From NCBI GenBank assembly GCA_035457705.1, contig DATIBD010000064.1:124001-188000 (forward strand): a stretch of DNA of 64,000 nt, written 5' to 3'. Both the position numbers and the translations under genes were made by a program. The notes below the pieces were generated by a model, which was not told where the DNA came from, made no database searches, and worked only from the letters and a program-made list of their open reading frames with translations. The DNA is from DASPGQ01 sp035457705. GTDB lineage: Bacteria; Acidobacteriota; Vicinamibacteria; Marinacidobacterales; SMYC01. This document shows, piece by piece, positions 8,615 to 17,031 of the stretch. Position 1 is the stretch's first letter, and the number at the start of each line of letters is the position of its first letter.

Positions 8615-9186
8615 GCCGTTGAAGAGGAGTCCTCCGGGAAGATCATGAACGGGGGAGCGTCGGGCGACTCCTGCCGGTATAACTCGTAGAGTCGAGGATA
8701 AGTGGAAACGAGAGCGTTCGCCATGTCGAGCTCGAGTCCGGCGGCCGCTTCAGCTATCTCTTCGGGCGACGACTCGATCTCGATGAAGTCCCCAATCGGC
8801 GTCTCGTCGAGGCACAAACCGACGTTCTTCCATCGATAGATGGTTCGATATTTCTCGTAACGGAAGCGTTCCTGGAAACCAAGGGCTTCCAGGATCGCCT
8901 CGAGCGCGTTCGCGTCTCCTACAGACGTCTCGATCTCGCGGCGCCCTTTGATCCTACCGCTGCCGTGGTGAGGCCCCTTGAACGTCAGCCATGCCGTGTC
9001 CCCAACCCGGCGCAAGCGAAGAGCCGCCCCGCGTTGGCGAACTCTGAAGGTCTCGGAATCGAAGAGCTGATTCGACTCGAAGTGGCGAGGCTCCGTCAGT
9101 CGAGCGCCGAGCTTGGCGAGCCGTGACTCACCGTCCTCTCGCACGGTAAGACGAAACTTGACTTCTTGTTCGACGGTGATGCTCAA
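8611..9186 (-). CDS. CYTH-domain protein (class IV adenylate cyclase / thiamine-triphosphatase family)
   Basis: 191 residues with the defining N-terminal ExExK motif (Glu6, Glu8, Lys10 in EQEVKF) and further conserved charged strands: RVRQRGAALRLRR, LTFKGP, KGRREIE, and the C-terminal LDETPIGDFIEIESSPEEI. These line the triphosphate-binding tunnel of CYTH enzymes, which hydrolyse or cyclise triphosphates (CyaB adenylate cyclase, tripolyphosphatase, ThTPase). The precise substrate cannot be read from sequence. It starts at TTG 9186 without a good ribosome-binding site and overlaps the nucleotidyltransferase by 4 bp (ATGA), heading the four-gene operon. A dispersed repeat copy lies just upstream. 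Confidence 0.85.
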   Translation of the reverse strand: MSITVEQEVKFRLTVREDGESRLAKLGARLTEPRHFESNQLFDSETFRVRQRGAALRLRRVGDTAWLTFKGPHHGSGRIKGRREIETSVGDANALEAILEALGFQERFRYEKYRTIYRWKNVGLCLDETPIGDFIEIESSPEEIAEAAAGLELDMANALVSTYPRLYELYRQESPDAPPFMIFPEDSSSTA

Positions 9187-9271
9187 GACGAAACACTCGC
9201 GGAAATGAGTCTATCACTTTCTGAAGAGGCGTCGAATTACCTCACAGTCTCGAGCGGCAGCCGCCGGATCC

Positions 9272-9350
9272 GCCGCGAGATCGGCGCGCATGCGCGGCAA
9301 GGGCCGAGCCGTGGCGGTCGGTAGGGCCGCAGGTCCCGCCACGGCATTAC
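9272..9350. repeat. Dispersed inverted-repeat element, copy 2, with flanking module
   Basis: The core GCCGAGCCGTGGCGG (9303-9317) and GGTCCCGCCACGGCATTA (9332-9349) face each other across 14 bases. Upstream, the 17-base sequence GCCGCGAGATCGGCGCG (9272-9288) followed by ATGCGCGGCAA recurs in copy 4 on the opposite strand (51705-51721), so the repeat unit is larger than the palindrome. This copy appears to be an internally shortened version of copy 4. It sits between the CYTH gene and the smc stop. No gene is visible in 9187-9369. Confidence 0.72.
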
Positions 9351-9369
9351 ACACGAGGTCGACGGCGCA

Positions 9370-12300
9370 TTAAGTCACCACCGGTTCCGCTGGCTCTCGC
9401 TCCACCATACTTACCGACACGAGCCTCGACACCCCCGGTTCCTCCATCGTGACACCGTAGAGCTGGTCGGCCATCTCCATGGTTTTCCGATTGTGGGTAA
9501 TGACGATGAATTGGGTCGTCTCGCGCAGCTCCCGCAACATGGACAAGAAACGGCCGACGTTGGCGTCGTCGAGCGGGGCGTCTACCTCGTCCAACAAGCA
9601 AAACGGCGACGGGCGGTAGCGGAAGATGGCAAAGAGAAGCGCGATGGCCGTCATGGCTTTCTCGCCTCCGGAGAGAAGCAGAACGTTCTGAAGCTTCTTT
9701 CCCGGAGGCTGGGCGATGATGTCGATCCCGCTCTCGAGGACGTCATCCTCGTCCACCAGCCGAATGCCGGCTCCGCCGCCGCCAAAGAGCTGCTTGAACG
9801 TTTCGCCGAAACCCTGGTTGATCGCCTCGAAGGCTTCCTCGAATCTCTGCTTCGAGGTTCGATCGATGCGGTCGATTGCCGTCTCCGTGCTCTCGATGGC
9901 GTCGATGAGATCCTGCCGTTGTTTGGTCACGAATTCGTGGCGCGTCTCGAGCTCCCGGTACTCGTCGTCCGCCATGGGGTTGACCGGTCCGATGGCATCG
10001 AGCTTACGCTTCAGCTCCGAGAGCTCCATCTGCATCTCCCCGTCGTCCCGGGCAAGCTCTGAAGGAGTAACCAGCGCCGCCGCTTCCACGAGCGTGAGTT
10101 TGAACGAGTCCTCGAAGTGCTCCCGCAAATGCCGCTCGTCCGATTCCTCCCGGGCCAGGACGACTTCTTCTGCGGCTTTTTGCTCACGGACGGCCTCGAG
10201 CTCCCGGCGTCGGGCCTTGAGAGCCTCCTCGGTCGACTTCACGCGGGAGATTTCCTCAGCGAGGAGGGATTCGAGTCGCTGGCCCAGATCGACCTTCTCC
10301 CTCCGGGCTCGCGAAACCTCGAGGAGCTCCCCCTCTGCCTGGGCGATTCCCTCTTCCAACGCCGATTTTCGGGCAACCAGATCCTCCCTCTCCTGGCGAC
10401 GGGCTACGATCCGCGCGTCGAGCTCCGAGGCCCCTTCGAGCATACGATCGAGATCGAGGCGCACGGCGTCACGCCTTTCTCTCAGAGCCGCGAGGCGGGA
10501 CCTTTCCTCCGCTGCCTCTGCCTGGAGCTCGTCCACGCCCGTTCGTCGAGCGCTCAGTTGCGATCGGAGCTCGTCGATCGCCCGTTCCCTAGTTCGTTTG
10601 GCCTCTTCTTCCTCGGCCAACGAAGCTTCCATGTCACCTCTCTTGCCTTGAAGGGCCGAGCTTTCCGACTCTGCGCGCGAACGTTCACTGGCGAGCACCG
10701 CTCGCTTGCGTTCGGCGCGGCGGCGTTCGTCTGTGAGCCGAGCCGTCTCGTGCTCGAGTCCGACCAAGGTTTTCTCCAGCGCATGCCGTTGTTCATGGAG
10801 CTCGCCAAGTCTCCCTCGTTTCGATTCGAGCTCTTCAAGGGCCTGCTCGCGCCTGCCGCCGAGATCGTCGACCCGCGCTCGCGCGTCGGTTATCGACTCG
10901 TCCATCTCACGGATCTGTCGACGCGTCGAAAGGAGACCTTCCCCGCCCGCTCCCGCCCCGAGTATCACGACACCCGGCGGCGCGAGGATCTCCCCATCGA
11001 GGCTCACGTATGGCGCGGCAACTTCCTTGAAGCATCGGAGAGCATCTTCGAAGGTCTCGACCACGACGGCATCGGGAAGAAAACTTATCAGATCCTGTGG
11101 GCTGGACCGGACGCCGTCACTCAAGAGACCGATGACGCCCGGCAGAGAACGGGCTCTGAGAGCGTCGAGAGTGGCGCGCAGCCCCCTTTCGTGATTCGTC
11201 GCCAAGGTGCCGACTAGAAGCTCCGAACGATCCGCTTCCGGCGAAGCACGGAAAAGAGAGCGCGCGAGATCGACATCGGTCTCGTTCTCGACCCGGACTC
11301 GCTGCAGAGCGACGTCGAACAAGGCTTCCGCCGCTCGCTCCAGTCGCTGGTCGACCTCGAGCGCGTCCGAGACCGAACCGAGGACGCGAATACCTCGCTC
11401 GAGCCCGGTCGTAAGGAGCAGCCGTGCACCGCTGCCAAAATGCGCTCGTGCCTGTACGACTTCACGAAGCGACGCGAGTCGGCCGAGAAGCTCGGATAGC
11501 GTCTCCTTCTCCCGGGTCAATTCGTTGTCCAGGCTGCCAAGCTCGTCGTGTGCTTTTGCCACTTCGGACTCCAGCGTCGTTTGCTCTCGCTGGAGCGCAG
11601 CCTGTCTCTCTTGCTGCCCTCGGAGCCCGTTCTCGAGCTCGACCGCCGTCGCTTCGAGTCTCTTTTCTTCGTCCTCGAGCTCCCTCTGCTCACCACCGAT
11701 CTTGAGAAGCTCGGCTGCGACCTTCTCCGAGTTCGCCAGCACACCCTGCAGAAAGTTATTGAAGGCGGCGATCTTGCTGACGCGGTGCATGATTTCCGCG
11801 CGGGCATCCTCGATCCCCGCCTCGATCTCAGCGAGAGAAAGCGACGCGTCCTTGAGGCGGCGTTCGCAAAGCTCGGTTTGTGCCTCGCGTCCTTCGAGCT
11901 CCCTAAGGAGAAGCTCTTCCTCACGGCGCCTCTGGTCGAGACGCTCTTGTAGGGGCCCCCGACGGGAAACGAGCTCCTCTTCTTCGACGCCGATGTGCTC
12001 ACCGCGCTCCTCCAGCTCGACGATTTGGCGCTGGTCGCGCTTTATCGCCTGGTCGAGGCGCTCCGCGGCAAGCTCCAGCCGGTGTAGTAGCTCGCGCGTG
12101 TCGTCGAGCTCTCGCTCGTGCTCCACCCGTCTCAAGCGGCAGAGCTCGAGAAAGACTTCCGCCGTCGCGAGACTCGTCGAGCGCCGAAGCTCTTCCTCGA
12201 CGACGGTAGTCAGCCGTGCCCGAGTGCTGGCCATCTTGGCTTGGAGAACGCCGGATTTCTTGACGGCCACGCACCGCTCGAGCCGTTCCATCGCGCCGCG

Positions 12301-12975
12301 GAGCCGATGATAGCGGCGAGCCTTTCCCGCCTGCCGCTTGAGGGAGTTCATCTGACGAGTGATCTCGTAGACGATGTCGTTGATGCGAAGAAGGTTCTGC
12401 TGTGCGGCCTGCAGCTTGAGCTCGGCCGAGCGCCTCTTGGATTTGTACTTCGTGATGCCCGCCGCCTCTTCGATCAGGACTCTCCGGTCGGTGGGTTTGC
12501 TGGACAGGATGAGGCCGATCTTTCCCTGCTCGATGATCGCGTAGGCTTTGGACCCAACGCCCGTTCCCATGAAGAGCTCCTGCACGTCGCGCAGGCGTGT
12601 GGGTGCTCCATCGATGAGATATTCGCTCGTGCCGCTTCGGTCGAGCCGCCTGGTAATCAGAACCTCGCTCTTCCCGAAATGGGTCCTTGTTTCGTCGTCA
12701 TCGCGAGAAAGGTCGATCCGAGAAACCCGGAGGTTGACCTCGGAAAGGGCGAGCGGCGCACGGGACTGGCTCCCGTTGAATATGACGTCCTCCATCTTCT
12801 GCCCTCGGAGGCTCTTGGCGCTCTGCTCGCCGAGCACCCACCCGATGGCGTCGGCGATGTTGCTCTTGCCGCACCCGTTGGGCCCCACGATTGCGGTGAC
12901 GCCTTCGTGGAAGGTGAGCTCGACCTTTTCTCCGAAGCTCTTGAATCCGAAGATGTCGACGCGTTCCAGCTTCAT
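9370..12975 (-). CDS. smc: Chromosome segregation protein SMC
   Basis: 1201 residues, the normal size for bacterial SMC, the ATPase that compacts and helps segregate the chromosome with ScpA and ScpB. The N-terminal head has Walker A GPNGCGKS (31-38) and the GWVLGEQSAKSLRG segment. Long coiled coils run about 165-500 and 660-1010, separated by the hinge domain (about 510-650, with GVIGLLSDG and VVETFEDALRCF). The C-terminal head carries the ABC signature LLLSGGEKAMTAIALLFAIF and Walker B FCLLDEVDAPLDD. The ATG is preceded by a plausible promoter very close by (12988-13016). scpA and scpB are not in the window. The gene stands alone, divergent from lptFG. Confidence 0.97.
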   Translation of the reverse strand: MKLERVDIFGFKSFGEKVELTFHEGVTAIVGPNGCGKSNIADAIGWVLGEQSAKSLRGQKMEDVIFNGSQSRAPLALSEVNLRVSRIDLSRDDDETRTHFGKSEVLITRRLDRSGTSEYLIDGAPTRLRDVQELFMGTGVGSKAYAIIEQGKIGLILSSKPTDRRVLIEEAAGITKYKSKRRSAELKLQAAQQNLLRINDIVYEITRQMNSLKRQAGKARRYHRLRGAMERLERCVAVKKSGVLQAKMASTRARLTTVVEEELRRSTSLATAEVFLELCRLRRVEHERELDDTRELLHRLELAAERLDQAIKRDQRQIVELEERGEHIGVEEEELVSRRGPLQERLDQRRREEELLLRELEGREAQTELCERRLKDASLSLAEIEAGIEDARAEIMHRVSKIAAFNNFLQGVLANSEKVAAELLKIGGEQRELEDEEKRLEATAVELENGLRGQQERQAALQREQTTLESEVAKAHDELGSLDNELTREKETLSELLGRLASLREVVQARAHFGSGARLLLTTGLERGIRVLGSVSDALEVDQRLERAAEALFDVALQRVRVENETDVDLARSLFRASPEADRSELLVGTLATNHERGLRATLDALRARSLPGVIGLLSDGVRSSPQDLISFLPDAVVVETFEDALRCFKEVAAPYVSLDGEILAPPGVVILGAGAGGEGLLSTRRQIREMDESITDARARVDDLGGRREQALEELESKRGRLGELHEQRHALEKTLVGLEHETARLTDERRRAERKRAVLASERSRAESESSALQGKRGDMEASLAEEEEAKRTRERAIDELRSQLSARRTGVDELQAEAAEERSRLAALRERRDAVRLDLDRMLEGASELDARIVARRQEREDLVARKSALEEGIAQAEGELLEVSRARREKVDLGQRLESLLAEEISRVKSTEEALKARRRELEAVREQKAAEEVVLAREESDERHLREHFEDSFKLTLVEAAALVTPSELARDDGEMQMELSELKRKLDAIGPVNPMADDEYRELETRHEFVTKQRQDLIDAIESTETAIDRIDRTSKQRFEEAFEAINQGFGETFKQLFGGGGAGIRLVDEDDVLESGIDIIAQPPGKKLQNVLLLSGGEKAMTAIALLFAIFRYRPSPFCLLDEVDAPLDDANVGRFLSMLRELRETTQFIVITHNRKTMEMADQLYGVTMEEPGVSRLVSVSMVEREPAEPVVT

Positions 12976-12987
12976 TCGGAAGAGCGG

Positions 12988-13016
12988 AGTCTAGCACATG
13001 CCCCCGCCCCAGCCAA
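12988..13016 (-). promoter_or_regulatory. Candidate sigma70-type promoter of smc
   Basis: On the minus strand TTGGCT (13016-13011), a 17-base spacer and TAGACT (12993-12988) match the -35/-10 consensus at 4 of 6 positions each, with the optimal spacing. Transcription would begin about 6 bases before the smc ATG, which would give a very short leader. Pattern only; a second start further upstream is equally possible. Confidence 0.35.
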
Positions 13017-13227
13017 GGGGTGGGATACCAGATGTTGTAGTTATTAGGTCGTTATACCCCTAAGTTTAGCGTCGGACCTCATGAAGTCAACTCCGGCGAA
13101 TCCGCGGGTTTCTCTCGGGCCGTGGCCCGGCGCCCTCTCGAGATCTGACGCAGCCGGATCGTCGGACTCAGGTAGTGTCCGGGTCAGGCCTGTGCTAATT
13201 TGCCCCGATAGGCGTCCGCCGAGCACG

Positions 13228-15534
13228 ATGCGCATCCTCGATCGTTACGTCCTGCGAGAAGTCACGCCGAGCTTCCTCCTGGGAGTCGGGGTCTTTACCT
13301 TCGTTCTGATGCTGAACGAGATCTTGCGTTTCGCTCAGAGCCTCGTCACGCAGTCGGCGACTTTCGGCGAGACCTTGGGCATATTTTTGAACCTGCTGCC
13401 GAGCGTTCTCTGCCTCACCATTCCGATGGGATTCCTGCTCGGGGTGCTGATCGCCCTCGGACGACTCGCCGCCGACAGCGAGATCGTCGCCATGCGTGCG
13501 AGCGGCGTGAGTCTCTACCGGCTGCTCGTCCCCATTTCTCTCGCCGCAGCCTCGGCTTGGCTTTTAACCTCTCACCTCATCATCTCGGTTCTTCCCGACG
13601 CGAACCAGCGAGTACGCCAGCTCATTTTTCAGGTAATGACGTCTCAGGCGGGAACGGAGATTCGCCCACGGGTCTTCTACGACCGCTTGTTTCCCAACTA
13701 CATGTTTCTCGCGCTCGATACACCGACCGGTTCGGACTCATGGGAGAACGTGATCGTGGCCGACCTCTCCCGGCCCGAGACTCCTCGAGTCACCTTCGCC
13801 GAGCGCGGACGGCTCCTCGTCGACCCGGTGAAAAGAACGGTGACGTTTTATCTGGAGGATTCCGAGGTCCATCAGGTCTCGCAGAATCAACCCGATGACT
13901 ACCAGCGCCAGGTCTCGCGCGAGATCTGGCTGCCGCTTCCAACCCAGACTTTTTTCCCCCCGGAGGACGTCGACGTTCCTCGTGGTGCGCGCGAGCTCGG
14001 CCTGGCCGAGCTCCGGGCCTCTTACGCGGAAACGAAGCTTCCCATCTACCTGACGGAGATCCACAAGAAGTTCTCCATTCCGTTCGCATGCTTCGTTTTC
14101 GGAGTGATGGGACTCGCGCTGGGAATCCGAAATCGTCGGGATGGGCGGTCTTGGGGGTTCGTCGTAAGTCTGGCGATCATCTTCTTCTACTACGTACTCA
14201 TCGACATCGGCGAGAGCATGGCCAGACATGGCCGTCTCTCGCCCCTTCTCGGTATGTGGACCGCCAACTTGGTGATGGGTGTGGGTGCGGTGTTCCTGTT
14301 GGTACGCGCGGCACGCGAGACCGGGGGCGCTCATGGGGGGCTGGCCACTGCGGTTACGCTCGTCCGCCGCCTCGCTCGCGGGCGTCCGAGGCGCGAGCGG
14401 CCACCATCACCGCCGGTGGTCGTCGTCCGAATACCCCGGATCGACATTCGTTTTCCCAACACGCTCGACCGTTACGTCGCGCGGGAGTTCGCGCGCTATT
14501 TCACCTTGATTCTGGCGGCACTCGTGGTGGTGTACGTGCTCGGCCTCCTCATCGACGTCATCGCCGACGCGTTCGAGAACAACGTCATGGGCAAGCTCGT
14601 GTTTCAATATCTCTTCTTCGCCCAGCCACAGATACTGTTTCACATGCTGCCGCTGGCGACACTCATGGCCACACTCGTGTGCTTCGCCATTCTGACGAAG
14701 ACCAGCGAGCTGACTGCGGCAAAGGCCGGCGGCGTGAGTCTCTACAGGCTGTCCATTCCCGTTGTTCTGTCCGGCGCCCTCGTCAGCGGTGCATGTTTCG
14801 CCATTCAGGAATACGTGCTTCCCTTCGCCAACCGCCGCGTTTCCGAGATCTTGGACGAAATCAAACGACGCCCGGTCGGCACGCACAATGTCCTCGACCG
14901 CAGGTGGATGATGGGTCAAGCCCAGCACATCTACAATTACGCCTACTACGACGCATCCGGAGAGATTTTCAGCGGACTCGCCATCTATCGATTCGCCAAC
15001 GAGCCGTTCGGTATTCGTGAGCGGTACTATGCACACCAAGCAAGCTGGGATTCGGAGCTCGGAGGCTGGAGACTTCAACGCGGTTGGCGGCGCGACTTCA
15101 CGGCCGGAGGTAGAAGCGAAAGCTTCGACGAGCTGCTCGTACGCGACATGGAGCCTCCCTCTTACTTCGTAAAGGAGGAAAAGCGGTCGGATCAGATGAC
15201 CTATATCGAACTGACGCGCTACGTCGAGGATCTGAAGCGCGCTGGATTCGACGTCGTGCCCCTCGAAGTAGCTCGGCAGGCGAAATTCTCGTTCCCGCTC
15301 GCGGCCATGGTCACGGTTCTGATCGGCATCCCGTTCTCGTTTACACCGGGCAAAAAGGGAGCACTTTACGGAATCGGCATCGCAATCACGATCGGGCTGT
15401 CGTACTATGTGACGACTCGGGTCTTCGCCTTCATGGGCGATACCGCCATGCTTCCGCCGGCGATTGCCGCCTGGTCACCCAACCTGCTCTTCGGAGTCGC
15501 TGCGCTCTACGGATTGTTCAACGTGAGGACTTGA
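13228..15534 (+). CDS. Fused LptF-LptG lipopolysaccharide export permease
   Basis: 768 residues carrying two complete YjgP/YjgQ-family permease units in one chain; in most bacteria these are separate LptF and LptG proteins of about 360 residues. Unit 1 begins MRILDRYVLREV and unit 2 at about residue 412 with TLDRYVAREF; each has the paired N-terminal membrane helices, a periplasmic beta-jellyroll and a closing helix bundle. Both contain the GVSLYRL motif (ASGVSLYRL and AGGVSLYRL) after the second helix pair. A basic, proline-rich linker (about 355-410, with GRPRRERPPSPPVV) joins them. The protein would form the inner-membrane part of the LptB2FG exporter moving LPS to the outer membrane. The open frame extends 49 codons upstream, but homology starts at the ATG at 13228. 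Downstream metK is convergent. Confidence 0.9.
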   Translation: MRILDRYVLREVTPSFLLGVGVFTFVLMLNEILRFAQSLVTQSATFGETLGIFLNLLPSVLCLTIPMGFLLGVLIALGRLAADSEIVAMRASGVSLYRLLVPISLAAASAWLLTSHLIISVLPDANQRVRQLIFQVMTSQAGTEIRPRVFYDRLFPNYMFLALDTPTGSDSWENVIVADLSRPETPRVTFAERGRLLVDPVKRTVTFYLEDSEVHQVSQNQPDDYQRQVSREIWLPLPTQTFFPPEDVDVPRGARELGLAELRASYAETKLPIYLTEIHKKFSIPFACFVFGVMGLALGIRNRRDGRSWGFVVSLAIIFFYYVLIDIGESMARHGRLSPLLGMWTANLVMGVGAVFLLVRAARETGGAHGGLATAVTLVRRLARGRPRRERPPSPPVVVVRIPRIDIRFPNTLDRYVAREFARYFTLILAALVVVYVLGLLIDVIADAFENNVMGKLVFQYLFFAQPQILFHMLPLATLMATLVCFAILTKTSELTAAKAGGVSLYRLSIPVVLSGALVSGACFAIQEYVLPFANRRVSEILDEIKRRPVGTHNVLDRRWMMGQAQHIYNYAYYDASGEIFSGLAIYRFANEPFGIRERYYAHQASWDSELGGWRLQRGWRRDFTAGGRSESFDELLVRDMEPPSYFVKEEKRSDQMTYIELTRYVEDLKRAGFDVVPLEVARQAKFSFPLAAMVTVLIGIPFSFTPGKKGALYGIGIAITIGLSYYVTTRVFAFMGDTAMLPPAIAAWSPNLLFGVAALYGLFNVRT

Positions 15535-15611
15535 GCGCGGCGCCGACCCATCCACGCGGCAAGACCCGGTGGGGACGAGTCCGCCCAAGTCCCTGATCGA
15601 GGTACGGAGAG

Positions 15612-16760
15612 TCAGCTCGCTGCTTTTCGCAGCGCTTCCGCCTTGTCGATCCTTTCCCAGGTGAAGTCTGGCTCGTTGCGCCCAAAATGACCGTAAGCAG
15701 CCGTCTGTTTGAATATCGGCCTCTTGAGCTGGAGATAATCGATGATCTCCTTCGGCCGGAGAGGAAACATCTCGCGAACGAGCTGAGAGAGCTTGCGCTC
15801 ACCAAGCTGTCCGGTGCCGAAGGTGTCGACCATGACCGACACGGGTTCGGCGACGCCGATCGCGTAAGCGAGCTGCACCTCTATTTTTTTCGCCAACTTC
15901 GAGGCCACGATGTTCTTGGCGATGTAACGAGACATATACGACGCCGACCGGTCGACTTTCGTCGGATCTTTCCCGGAAAACGCTCCGCCGCCGTGGCTTC
16001 CCACTCCACCGTAAGTGTCCACGATGATCTTGCGCCCCGTGAGGCCGCAATCTCCCTGTGGTCCACCCACGACGAAGCGTCCCGTGGGGTTGATGAAATA
16101 CTTCGTGTCCCCGTCGAGAAATTCGGCGGGAACGACGGCGCGAATGACATGCTGCTCGATTTCCTCGCGGAGGGTCTCGATCTTCACGAGGTTGCTGTGC
16201 TGGCAGGAAACAACGACGGTGTCGACCCTGACGGGCCGGCCGTTGTCGTACTCGACGGTCACCTGGCTCTTGCCGTCGGGACGCAGGTAGTCGAGGATTT
16301 CGCTCTTGCGGACTTCACTCAAACGTCGAACGAGCTTGTGGGCGAGCATGATGGGCATGGGCATCAGCTCGTCCGTTTCGTCGCAGGCGTATCCGAACAT
16401 CAGGCCTTGATCACCCGCTCCCCCGGGGTCGACTCCCATGGCGATGTCGGGCGATTGCTCGTTGATGGTAGAAAGCACCGCGCAAGTCTCGTAATCGAAA
16501 CCGAACTTGGCTCTCGTATAGCCGACGTCCCGAATGGTGTCACGGACGATCTTTGGCAAATCCGCGTAAGACTTGCTGGTAATCTCACCGGCAATGATGG
16601 CGATACCCGTGGTCACGAGCGTCTCGCAGGCTACTCGGGAATCGGGATCTTGAGCAATCAGGGTATCCAGAATGGCGTCGGAGATCTGGTCGGCGATCTT
16701 GTCGGGGTGTCCTTCGGTCACCGACTCTGACGTGAAAAGATGTCTACCCTCCTGGCTCAT
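15612..16760 (-). CDS. metK: S-adenosylmethionine synthetase
   Basis: Makes S-adenosylmethionine from methionine and ATP. Family motifs are intact: LFTSESVTEGHPDKIADQIS at the N-terminus, GVDPGGAGDQGLMFGYACDE, and the phosphate-binding GGGAFSGKDPTKVDRSASY. 382 residues from the ATG at 16760, which has AGGAGGA about 5 bases upstream; the longer frame from TTG 16784 adds eight residues not typical of the family. Mononuclear transcription unit. The leader (16761-16962) was inspected for a SAM riboswitch and none of the known conserved cores was recognised. The genome also carries metH and an HMT-MTHFR fusion that supply methionine. Confidence 0.97.
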   Translation of the reverse strand: MSQEGRHLFTSESVTEGHPDKIADQISDAILDTLIAQDPDSRVACETLVTTGIAIIAGEITSKSYADLPKIVRDTIRDVGYTRAKFGFDYETCAVLSTINEQSPDIAMGVDPGGAGDQGLMFGYACDETDELMPMPIMLAHKLVRRLSEVRKSEILDYLRPDGKSQVTVEYDNGRPVRVDTVVVSCQHSNLVKIETLREEIEQHVIRAVVPAEFLDGDTKYFINPTGRFVVGGPQGDCGLTGRKIIVDTYGGVGSHGGGAFSGKDPTKVDRSASYMSRYIAKNIVASKLAKKIEVQLAYAIGVAEPVSVMVDTFGTGQLGERKLSQLVREMFPLRPKEIIDYLQLKRPIFKQTAAYGHFGRNEPDFTWERIDKAEALRKAAS

Positions 16761-17031
16761 CCGGTCCTCCTCGTGCCGTTCCAATTATTTCCGAGGCAAT
16801 TTGTGGAACAAGCACCGTCTTGGCTGAATATGAGGTCATCAATTAGGCGAATCAAGTCGGAGCGGCACTCGTCCAGATGTAACAAGCCGTTGACAAAACG
16901 CACATTTTTATCACAACGCCCCGAGGAGATCAACGCTACTTGAATCATCTGACGGTATACGATTGAATCCAAAGGTGCCCACGACGACCAGGCCCGGGGG
17001 GCTCGCGATATCCCGCGGAGCCTCTCGGGGA
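16761..17031. other. Divergent intergenic region between metK and a membrane-protein gene
   Basis: A relatively AT-rich leader region of about 200-270 bases, much less GC-rich than its neighbours. It should hold promoters for both directions. On the metK strand TTGATC followed after 16 bases by ATAAAA (near 16930-16900) is a weak promoter candidate. A 71-codon frame on the minus strand (16757-16972) has no recognisable features and is not called. No riboswitch core was recognised. Confidence 0.4.

Noticed and set aside
11207..12310. Plus-strand frame rich in Ser/Arg opposite smc
   Set aside because: Composition (Ser/Arg-rich) is that of the antisense of charged coiled coil; smc itself is unambiguous.
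13081..13227. Extended N-terminus of the LptF-LptG fusion
   Set aside because: The 49 extra residues are basic/Pro-rich with no signal function; LptF homology starts at the ATG at 13228.
16761..16962. Possible SAM riboswitch before metK
   Set aside because: The conserved core of SAM-I could not be found and no other known SAM/SAH aptamer was recognised, although the region is AT-rich and leader-sized.
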